Source of the DNA: Nymphaea colorata
Lineage: Eukaryota > Streptophyta > Magnoliopsida > Nymphaeales > Nymphaeaceae
DNA length: 64,000 nucleotides
Assembly: GCF_008831285.2 (NCBI RefSeq)
Contig: NC_045141.1
Location: forward strand, 22,288,742-22,352,741
Reading direction: 5' to 3'
In this document: piece after piece, positions 37,248-47,768 of the stretch
Layout of the letters: each line of letters opens with the position of its first letter
Numbering within the stretch: position 1 is the first letter of the stretch
The notes under the pieces: model-generated
The model's database searches: none
What the model was told of the DNA's origin: nothing
Seen by the model: the letters and a program-made list of their open reading frames with translations, nothing else
Translations under genes and position numbers: made by a program

Positions 37248-38826
37248 ATGCACAGGCTGTCCCTCTCGAACTCCCCTTCGCTGTTCCGTGGCGGGAACGA
37301 GGAGGAGACCGTCGAGAGCCGACGAGGGGAAGACGAAAGCAGAGACAGAGAGGAGATTGAGGAAGCCAAGAGGGAGAGGCTCGGAATGCGTATTTGCCGG
37401 AAAGACAGACTCGTCCACCTCATCCCGTTCGTTCTCCTCCTCTGCATTCTCCTTCTCTACATCTTCTCCTATGATCCAACCCAGAAAGGTGCGACGATTT
37501 CTGAGCTCTTGCTCGGTCTCCAATAGGAATGTCTCCATTTCTCTTTCGCCTCTCTTCTTCTCGGTCAATTGCTCTTCATGCCTCGGCTGCTAGCAAAGAT
37601 TTCGTTCTTACCTTCTATAAACCAACTGCATTGTGAAAACCGGTTTTGTTATGTCAGATTCCGATCCTGCACCAGGAAACTATCTGATTTTCTTGCGGTC
37701 GACGCGCTTCGAGTTCCTTTTCAAGGAAGATTTTTTCGTTTTACGTTAAAGAAGAATGCAATGAACAACCCTGCCTGTTTAAGAAATACGATCATCTGAT
37801 TCTTCCCCTTTGTCGAAGTATTGTGCATTCTAAGTTTTCTGGTTTTCTTTGCAATTCGATTAAGAACCCTTGTCAAAGCGTATTACTGAACAAATGCCGC
37901 CACAAGTACATATCTGATAGCTTTCGCGCGATTCTTCATTTAAATCACCAGCAAGCACCAGGTTCTATGTATTCTTTCCTATCTGCGTCCAACGTACCTC
38001 TCTTTTTTCGATTCTTCGTTCAAATCGCGAACTCGAACGCTCGATTGTTCGTATTCGTCTCCCGATTTGCTGGTTTTCCAAGTGAAATGCCATTTTCCGT
38101 CTGTTCTTCTTAAAGTTGCTGATATTCGGCTCTCTGTTTTCTCTTTATCACATCCCGCAGCACTTTCGATTTCCAATGGAATATAGTTCCCTTTTCCAAT
38201 ACATTAATAGGTTTACTGATGTAAAATGTAATTTGCATTTTAGCCTCGTTGAAACGATTTCATTATTTTTCTTGATCTTTTTCCATACGTGACACGTACA
38301 TTCCGTTTTTCTTCAACAGCTACCGTAGTCTGACTTATGGTCCTGTATAAGATCCTGTTGATTTTTTATTTTTCGCTTTTTCCTCATCACGCTAACCCGT
38401 TCTCCCATTGGAAACCCTCTCTCGAAGCAACGGGGAATCCAAAAGTCACGTAACATTTTTACAAAGCAAGTCGGTCCAGCTTCCCGTCATCCTGTTCTCT
38501 CTTATTTCTTGTTCCGAAAAACGAACCGTTCACCTCCTTTTGCAATTCAAAAACTCAAATCGCCGCTTTCTTTAATTTAGCTCCCTTCTTCTCCCTCTTT
38601 GCACTGTCTTCTTACGGTGACCTGTATTTTCTTGGTCGCCATTTCTCCAGGGGACTCGAAGGTCAGTGACTCGGAGCAATTTAAACACAACCGAGGGATC
38701 GGGAATCATCTAGTGCTCTACAGCCACCGCAGCGTCCAACAAGCCAAGAAGAACCTTGCCACCGCCACTGCGACAGCCTCTCCTCCCTTACATAGCTACC
38801 GGAAACGGCGTCAAACATTGGGATAG
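37248..38826 (+). CDS. small single-pass membrane protein, plant-conserved, function unknown
   Basis: Two exons (37248-37488 and 38651-38826; donor AAAG|GT, acceptor CCAG|GG) join in frame to 138 aa. The N-terminus MHRLSLSNSPSLFRGG is followed by an acidic/basic stretch rich in Glu and Arg (residues 18-45). A transmembrane helix spans about 55-74 (LVHLIPFVLLLCILLLYIFS), then SYDPTQK and a basic C-terminus. The MHR start, a short charged linker, an (I/V)HLIP membrane segment and a Ser-Asp...QF stretch after it match a plant family I remember only as uncharacterised transmembrane proteins. An upstream in-frame ATG at 37083 lies before the TATA box, so it is not the start. Exon 1 is firm; exon 2 rests on frame and splice sites. 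Confidence 0.7.
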
Positions 38827-41298
38827 TAATTAAACAAATACAAAACAGGAAATGGAAGGAAGACCCCGTTTCCCTCTTTGGCCTCCGCAAGTTCGACTAG
38901 CCTTCCTCTCGCTTGTTGCCGCGCAGACCTCTTTGCGGGCCGTGTCACGTGCACTCCCGACGTGAGTTAATTTTTCAACTAAAGCACCCTTACAAATGAA
39001 CAGGCTTTATACATTTGTTCTACTCACCGACGGATTAAAACTGAGAGGGACAGGAATTCGACTCTTACTATATGGAGCCACCAATGATTTTGGAAACCAT
39101 TAAAACGCGTATGACTTGTCTGGTCTAACAAAAAGCCAGCGGCTACTAGCTAGTGCTGCTTGGATTCCCAACGGCCGAACCATCTTTATTTATTCTATTA
39201 GCCAAGCAGAAGAGACCAATTGGTTCGCTGGTTTCCTGATTAGGAACTTCAGAGCGTCCATGAGAAGCCCATGGCTGGTCCCGTTGGAGCGATGCCCTCT
39301 TCCCGCACAAGCAGCGAGGCAAAAGAGGCAGACTCTTGAGATCATCTCGGTCGTGGGCTTGAAATAGCTTTGGCAGGCCGTTTAGTAGATACTAAGCGCA
39401 TTTCCTGCTGACAAATTTGCAGGTGCGAATTTATTCGGTTCTATTTATCAATAGTGGATGAAACACGCTTTAGTAATTGCTATTTTGCATCTGGGCAGAC
39501 GGGTACGCCAGCATACAGCAGCAATGTTCTTGAAATCGCGGACAGCATCGACTACCTACAAATTTTTTTATACTAAAAAACAATAAATAGAGTTTATATT
39601 ATTTTTTTCATGCATTGATGGAGAAAGAGACATAAGGCTGATTTTTTAGGGAGGCCAATTTGGCTCCCTTACCTTTCCCCTTTGTGAAAAATCGCACAAA
39701 AATCACTTGTTGTTCTTTGGCCTTCAGCATTTTGCAATATTTTGCAAAAAAAGAGAGACCAACCAATAATAGCTTTTCAACATTTTGTATTTGGCCGTTT
39801 TTGGATGAATAGGAGGAGCATTTCATCCTACCCACCAACAAAATAAGTCAAGCTCAGCTCTTTAAAATGTAAGGTTTGTTTTTGGTGTTTTAAGGTGATA
39901 TCATTTAGTTATGCTTAACTTACATATCGGTGTTTCATTTCTTCACGTTTTTACAATTTTTTTTAGCAAGTTGACACCCCAAAAGTTTGAAATTAGAATT
40001 AACCACTCACCATTTCTGTTCATTGAAGGCTGGTAGCGTATGACATTTAATAATGTATATTGCAGCCGCAATGTGCGTGCAGGTCTTTTTATAAATATGA
40101 TGAAGATGTCACAAGAAACACATTCATGCCTTAAGCTGGACGGGCTGTAAACAGCATGTCTTTTCTTTTAATGGGTTGGGTAGGGTTAGGCAGGTGATAG
40201 GATTCACCCCCAACATCGAAATTTAAACGATAGACCGTGACCACAGCTGACTGACACCTGTGAGAAAACAGGAACCAAAAGCTCGGCAAAGATTTAGCTC
40301 GAAGGACAGCACTTAAGAATGATGTATCAATAAGAACACCAAATTAGTTGGGATTTCTTCTCTGGGTAAGACTTGATAATCCATTTGAAACTAATAACTC
40401 ATGTGTGACTTTACGCCACAAAATTTGTAGGTAAGACTATAGAAATGTTGAACTTCTTATATAATTAGAAAAAGTTCCAAGGTGTCACTGACGTGTGTGA
40501 CATTTCTCAAGGTTGGCGGACTAGAACAAAGGAAGAACAAAAAAAAATCTGTGTTACACGCGTGATCTTAGCCCGTATTCACCAGAGGTAAGGCGCTTGG
40601 GCCCGACTCCGGCCTTAAAAGCCTTGGCTCGAGCTTAACTCAAACGAGCTCAGCTCCTTCGAACTAAGCTGGGTCCGAGCATGGCTTTGAGGATGAAATA
40701 CATCCGACGGCAACACATTGAGCTACTCCTATTCTGAAACGTCGAATTGTCGTAAATATAGGGAAAATTACATATATATTCATTTTTATGTGACCAATTG
40801 AGCTTAATGAGTTTCTGTGGGCTAACTCAAGTTCGGTAGCTTCTTTCCAACTCCTTGGAGAAAAGCTACCCCCATCTTAAACCAAGTAATGATTGGTTTA
40901 AATTAGTGTAGATCAAAATATATTTTTCATTAAAAGTGATGTAAAAAACATCCGGTGGTCAAATTCAACAATAGGCTCTTGGACGATTGTGTTTTGCATA
41001 AAACTAACGAGGAACAGACTCGATCTGCAAGTTGGGGTTAGGCAGACTATCATCAGTTACATTTGCAAGCCAGGGTTAGGCAGACGACTATCAGTCGCAT
41101 ACAACTACCAGCTTCTTCTGTGCCCTCCCTCGTTGTTGAAACACATTTCTTAATTGGCCAGTTTTAGCTAGATACGGTTTTGCTGACTGGGAAATCTCTC
41201 AAAATCATATCAGAATTGAGAAAATTTTTTACCAAATATGACTAGCTGAGTGGATGATCAGTTCATGACCAGCTAGCAACACAAGTGTGATTACTTTA

Positions 41299-41518
41299 TG
41301 AGTCGTTTGGCAGCATAGTGTATCATGAATCTATCCTAAAGATTAGGACAGATTCTTAGAACACTAAAACTATGGTTTTATAAATCTGGCCTAATTTTAT
41401 CAAAGCAAATTCCAATTAAGCTAAGTTCAAGAACAATAGTTTTAGTAGTATGAAACTGCTCCAATGTTTAAAGTAGATTCATGACACTCACAAAGTGTTC
41501 ATACTACCAAACAACCCC
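41299..41518. mobile_element. MITE-like element, possible Tourist/PIF-Harbinger type
   Basis: 220 bases bounded by TTA on both sides (41296-41298 and 41519-41521). The ends are imperfect inverted repeats: left GTCGTTTGGCAGCAT, right (reverse complement) GTTGTTTGGTAGTAT, and both ends also carry TCATGAATCT further in. A TTA duplication and short length fit PIF/Harbinger MITEs, though the ends are diverged and the class is not certain. Confidence 0.5.
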
Positions 41519-41580
41519 TTAAAAGATGCTAATACACCAACATGCCTATATCTTACTTACACAAATTAGGATGAGCCGTT

Positions 41581-41645
41581 CTTCATACGGTGTAATCTTC
41601 ATACGGTGTAATGAATAAGTTACATATGGTGTAATGAATAAGTTT
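41581..41645. repeat. short tandem repeat (CATACGGTGTAAT and GGTGTAATGAATAAGTT)
   Basis: CTTCATACGGTGTAAT occurs twice in a row, and GGTGTAATGAATAAGTT is then repeated once with a TACATAT link. Confidence 0.85.
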
Positions 41646-41994
41646 TACAAGAATAACACGGTCAGCAGGTCCAATCACTCAAGAAACCTTGAAATCATCC
41701 AAAGCATGAGCTACCACCAGCAAAAAAGAGTCTAGTATATGTGCCAACTGCCAAATGATATCAAACAAAATAACTTACATTACCACGATCACGATTTGAA
41801 TGATTGCCAGTTCCACATCAAAGGCACTATCCTCTCTGTTGAAGAGTTGAGCTCTCACCATTAGGAAGACAGAGAGCACACGGTCGGCAATCTTTCACTT
41901 AACAGAGTCCAACCAACTACAGAGAACGGGATACAAACATGGAAACACCAAACGTTCAAAATTTATAAAGCCTATTCTCAAATGCCTTAGACAA

Positions 41995-44940
41995 TCAAAG
42001 AATCAATCCTTGTGCAGGTGGAGGCTTTGAAGAAGGCTCGCTGGGTGTAATAGATTTTGGAGATTCCGAGAGATGAATTGCTTGATAACCTTCTGTGTCT
42101 TTTCCGGTGCGTTCTTCTTCTGCCTTGACTTTTCCTTTGGCCTTCAAGGCCACATCTTCTGCAGCCTTGGCAACTTTGTTAAAGGCACCAGTCACCCATG
42201 TAGCTCCAGTAAGCACATAACGGTTTTTCATAATGGCAGAGCCAGCAGTGCTGACCTGTTGCTCTGCAGCAGCAAATGCAGACTTAGTCTTCTCGGAGAC
42301 ATGGAATTTCTGATCGACTTCCTTAACTTTCTCATTGACCGCAGCGGTGCCCATGCTTATCTTCTCACTAAGTCCCATCTTTCTATCCAGAGATGCAACC
42401 TTGGCCGTAGCATTGGATGTGAACTGGTGCTTCTCATCAAATGTTTTTGCTTTGTTGAGGGCATCCTTACCTAAGATGAAACCTTTTGCAAGCATGCCGC
42501 TTACAACATCCTCTGCCTTCTGAACCACAGATTCTGCACCACCAGCAGCTTTGTTTTCTTTTGCCTAAAAAAGTAACATTCATTGAATAAATAGCCTAGA
42601 AAGTGTGGCATGCTTTACATAGAAAATGGAATTCACAAGAGAATATGTTTACCGGTGGAGGAGCTAAGGCAGCTGGTGGTAGCTGGTAATCAGGAGCGGG
42701 AGAGATGGAAACAGAGAGATCAACTATTGTGGCACCCTGTTAACAAGAATATCTTATGAACAATGTCACATAAATAAATATGAAACAACAGCAGATTAGC
42801 AGACATGTCACCAAATATTCTTTAGAAATAACGCACACACAGAGGAGAAACATACAGAAAGAAGTAGTGCAGTCTCAGCACCCTGTGAATCTTTGAAGGT
42901 GACAAAGGCAATTTGAGATCGCTCGCTTTCACTGCAAGTGAAAGAGCTGCCTTTGAAGAAAAAAACTTGAAGAATTTAACAAACCTTCATGAAATTGAGG
43001 AAGATTTTAACAAACCTTTGCATTTCGACATATTCAATATCACCAGAAAAGGAAAAAAATTCTTTAATGTCTCGCTCAGAAGCACCTAGCGAGACATTGC
43101 TGACCTTCACTGTTTTCACCTGTAATAAAGAAACATGGGGAAGAAGGAAAATAAGAACACTAAATAACCAATAACGCAGAGTTGATGTAAAAAAAAAAGT
43201 GGAAAATAAACAGAATACATTTCAACTTTCTGTACCATAACAGGAACAGCAAGAAATGTACAGAAGAAGAGCCAATCATGAGTTGCTCCTGCTATCGATC
43301 CTGTTGATCAAGCTCAAGCCTACCTTACTTTGTTCGAGCTGGTAATACCAGCTATTATATTTCTCTTCCTTATTTCATCGCCTATTAGAAAAAGTACACA
43401 TAGACCCAGCCAGTAAAAGTTTATTCCAAGATTCGGCAAATTTATCTTGTTTGTCAAAATTTATGCGAATGTACTCTTCTTTTAGTGCATGTGAGAAACT
43501 TCATCGATTTCCTTTGTCACTCATCAAATTTTGAAAAACTTGGCCTATGACATGGACATCATTATGTTTTGAAATCTACAACAGATCCCAAAAATAAAAA
43601 AAAAAGGTGATCTGCCTAAACTTTGTGTTGAAAATGCTTAGGGTCCGTAATGCAAGGACACCTCGTAGGCTCATATACACATTCATAGTTACATAGCACA
43701 AAATTGGTTGTGAACATGTCTATAGATTGAATCTTAAATGGGCACACACACACACACAACCCAATTCCACATATTATATTCATACATGTATATATGAATT
43801 TCTGTACAAATAAATTGATTTTCCTACCACCATGCATTGGAGATTGTGAAGAGAAAAATATTCTACAAAGGAACACCAACGACTCTCATCAGTGGTGCAT
43901 TCATCAACAGGCAGCCAATTGGATGAGATGTTAGCGCGGCCATCTAGCTGTACATTGAAATAATTTGGCACAAGAAGGCCAGCATGTTGATTCATTCACG
44001 CAAATATGGTCCTCCCTAAGTCTATATCTTTATTCTCCTCTATCTTAATTCTTAACAAAAGTTGACTTTACCCCCAAAAAAAATTAATTTGCAAAAAAAA
44101 GCAAATCTGTTCATGCATACCTAGAGGAAACAGTAGCGAAAATAGGCACAAATATCAAATGTCCAACATACAAACTATCTACGGATATATGTTCATGCAT
44201 CTTTAGGTGCCTGTCTGCTGCGTTTTCTAGCAAACAACGAACAAGGAGAGTGCTCAGAAATCATGATACTTCAGTTTCCTAGTTCTGATTCTTCCTCATC
44301 TTTCCTTTTGGTAAATACTTCAGTTCACCTGATCTGGAATTGGATCGATTGGCAATTTAGCAGTAAGCAGGACATGGACATTTAGTTTCTTTTGAGGATT
44401 AGCCCAGAGGAACACCAACAGCTAAAAATTGAAACACACATAAGAAATTCCAGCAAGATCCATGGAAAAGACTTTTGATGCGCCACAAAACTTTCGCCCA
44501 AAATCCCATTTTCATGACATCTACGATGCCACGATCAAAGACCCAAGTGCCACAACCAACCAATCTGACCGTCAAACATAAATTTTCCCGATTCTGCCTC
44601 ATCCCTGTAAACATCCCTTTTTCCTTTTCAATTTTTTTTTCTATTTGTTAGGCAGGCGACAATCAGAGGATGCCAAAAAACACATCTCTGCGCGTAACCA
44701 TCGACCTCCGTTAATCAGAATGTCTTAAACCAACTCCCCAACCACGTGAGCAAAGCTCTCATTAACAGTATATGCAAACACTTATCAGGTGCAAAATCAT
44801 GAATTCCAACTCCACAAAAGTGCTGGTGACAATTAACTCAATTAAGTACAAAATGGAAGAAAAGAAAACTAGCAAAATCGAGAGCAGAAGAAAATGAATT
44901 AAACGAATACCAAATTCGAAGAAAAGCCACTCACCGACAT
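41995..44940 (-). CDS. BPA1: RRM protein similar to BPA1 (binding partner of ACD11)
   Basis: BPA1-type proteins carry one RRM, bind the sphingolipid-transfer protein ACD11 and affect cell death and immunity in Arabidopsis. Five coding exons join in frame on GT-AG borders: 44940-44935, 43119-43016, 42931-42856, 42736-42653 and 42564-41995, giving 279 aa. The RRM covers about residues 3-75, with VKVSNVSLGASERDIKEFF and a SQIAFVTFKD block that holds the RNP-1-like positions. The GATIVD block follows, then a Pro/Ala linker (about 75-90), then a long Ala/Lys-rich helical tail with GRK-poor repeats including RYVLTGATWVTGAFNKVAKA, typical of this family. The first coding exon contributes only Met-Ser (6 bases). 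The CT-rich stretch just upstream is probably leader. Which of the several plant BPA1-like paralogues this is cannot be told. Confidence 0.9.
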
Positions 44941-45399
44941 CGTGTCTCAGTTTTCCCGCTACCACAGATCTCAGAGAGAGAGAGAGAAAGGGAGAAAGAG
45001 AAAGAGATCTGGGATTTCTAGATCGGAAGGGAATCGGAGCCCTAGTCTAAACCCTCGAGAAGAAAGCGAAAGAGGCCCACGCTTCAACGTTATGCGTGTG
45101 CGCGGAATTGGGGATGAAGGAAGAGGAAACGGGAGGAGCTCTCACCGATTTATTAATTTACGAGGAAATTCGAACTTCAAACCACAAGTAAATGACGAGA
45201 AGGGCCCCTACTTTTAAAGCTCGTCACGTCCAGATGATCAAGAATGGCTGGATTTGGGATCCGTCTCTTCAAACCAAAGCAGCATTTTTATATGATATAG
45301 GATAAATATTTGCATAAAAAAAATAAAATAAAGAAACTTCGTAATCATTTCCTAACTATTGAGATTTTTATATTACGCAAGCTTGTTTGGGGTATAAGG

Positions 45400-45850
45400 A
45401 TTGGGCATATTTGAATTTTAATCATAGATGGTCAATAAAATTGGTTTGGATCGGATATCCGACTCACTTGGTCCAAAAAACCAAATGTGAAAGACCAATT
45501 TAATATTTGATTATGAAATTGAATCGAAATCATATTTTAAAAAATGACATCTGATTGAATTGAGATTTATATTTATATTATATCCTGTCACATTAGATTC
45601 ATATCCCAAATGAATTTAGTTTTAACATATATCCAATGTCCATACTTTCTTTTGAAAGTCACTTGTTAGCATATCGTAATGTGACTCACATCTCGTATAA
45701 AAGTCATGGTTAGATTTAATGTGAAACTGAAAATCGGATTCAGGTCACATTCAAATTGTAATTTGAACTCAGATATAAATTCAAATCTGAACATATGAAC
45801 ACATGAAAATGTGAATATGGTTAAGAGTAAGTTTGATTCAAATCTGAATA
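45400..45850 (+). repeat. dispersed repeat family, copy 3
   Basis: More diverged than copies 1 and 2, but keeps the order TTTTAAAAAATGACATCTGA, GATTCATAT, TTTAGTTTTAA, ATATATCCAATG, then GATTCAAATCTGAA words. Confidence 0.5.
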
Positions 45851-46570
45851 ATATAACTCATTGACATCTTACTTGCGATTGGGTAGCACGGTTTTCCCAC
45901 TGGGGAAGACCACAAAGGATTTCAACAATATTGGTTTTTTGAGAAAATGGAGGAAAAGCTATTACCCAGTATCCAACAAAAGAACTAAATATTTTTAAAT
46001 ACTTGCATCTAAAAGTGAATTTTGTAGTTCTTAATAAGTTGTTACTGCTATGAACCCAAGTTCATGAGCGATTTATGAAACACTAACATCTGAAATAACA
46101 ACTTGTTACTGTTGCCAAACGAGCTTGTTAGACCTTTTTTTGTTCAAATCTTTAACCTGCCTTGAAAAAAAAAATCATTGATTTTAATTATCAATTCATA
46201 TATATATATATATATATGTGTGTGTATATATATGTACAAGACCCTTTAATTTATTGTTAACAAAGTATTTTAGATAAAATATAAACATCATAATATATTT
46301 ATAAAAAAACTATTTTGATATAAAATGCTTTGAATCAACTTGTTTTTATGAAAAGTATTCATTCTTTTACTATTGAAATGTTAATGCTACGAGGGCTATT
46401 CATTTTTTCTTATTATAAACACATTATTAAAACCAAAACATGATAAACGTATTATATAATTTACATCAACTTGTCCTCAAAATCATATTGATAAGGTCTC
46501 CATTTAAAAAAAACTTTGCATATCATATGTAAAGGGTCTGGTTTTTGTTCCTTAAGTATTGGTTTTCTCT

Positions 46571-46571
46571 T

Positions 46572-46654
<83 letters not shown>
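46571..46654. repeat. compound (CT)n(TA)n microsatellite
   Basis: About 12 CT units run straight into about 30 TA units. Confidence 0.95.
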
Positions 46655-46659
<5 letters not shown>

Positions 46660-47768
46660 TTCGAGTCCTAACTAAAAAGTATCCACTGTTTGCTTATTTC
46701 GGAACAAAACAAGCCAAAAATGACGTGATGCCAAACACCTCTTTACGTTGGGCGTCGTTAGAAATTTAACTAATCGTTTTTATTTTATAGAGGCGTGGCT
46801 AGAAACGATTCCACGATGTCCCGTTAATCTCTTTGGTTGGTTTTTTATGGCATTGACAATCTTGCTGCATACTTACGCCAGGACAACGAGAAGGGGCGTA
46901 AAATATCGGCCACATTCGCCTCTATCACCCGATAAATACGACAAAAATGTTAACTCTACTCAATATAACACTAATTTAAAGTTACTGATACCCTCATATG
47001 CACCAAATCTTTAAAAAAGAAAGTAATTAGGTATTGATATATCAAAGCCACCATTTTTCAAAATCGAGGTTCACGCAGAATCTTTTTAGTTCTAATCGAT
47101 GTGAGTCACTCAAAACTATTATTTATTTTACAAAATAATGCCAAAGTAACAGTCGCACAGCACTAGCTTGACATCGACATGAAATTGACACTCCAAAAAA
47201 AAAATTCTACTTTTATTTGGACACAAATATATATTTTTCTTAACTTGCATGTTTCGGAGCATCACCGGAAGTAATTGTCATATTATATTTTTACAAGTTT
47301 AAAAGAATTATATTCATTGATTTCAGAATTAAATAAAGAGATACTTTGAAGAGGCTGCTTGGAAACCTAAATAAGAAGCAATACACTTGTCAACTAAAAC
47401 CTCATATCTATCATTTTCAACCAAAAAAAAAAAAAAAAACCTACGAAATTTTCTTACTAACAATTGGTGTCCAACTAACTACATTAGAAAAAAAGCAAAT
47501 AAGACTGAGGTTTTCAGAAAAATAAAAAACTCTATGACGCGTAATAGTAAATTTAATAAAGAACCTGCCTGCATTTGGGAATACTTTTCCACATTACACA
47601 CGTGGAAGGGAAAGAAAGAGAGCTTGTTTTTCAAATTCGTATGGCATTTTGCGAACCCGACTCGTCCATCCTTCTTCCCGCCCTCTCTGCCTCTGCCTCG
47701 CTCTCTCTCTCTGCCCCCAAATTTTGGTAGAAAGGGCGATCGGTTTCTTGGGATCGTAATCACCAAGA

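Larger units (their letters stand above)
38827..41994. other. intergenic with small repeats
   Basis: No gene supported. It includes a GGTTAGGCAGAC direct repeat (about 41037 and 41075), a MITE-like element (41299-41518) and a short tandem array (41581-41645). A GC-richer stretch at about 40565-40690, with GAGCT/AGCTC words, looks like a transposon scrap. Confidence 0.45.
44941..47768. other. divergent intergenic region between BPA1-like gene and SAMBA
   Basis: GA-rich at the BPA1 side (44970-45010), then AT-rich. It contains the third dispersed-repeat copy (45400-45850), TA/TG runs near 46200-46235 and the compound microsatellite at 46571-46654. The end is CT-rich (47690-47715), as expected for a SAMBA leader. 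Confidence 0.5.
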
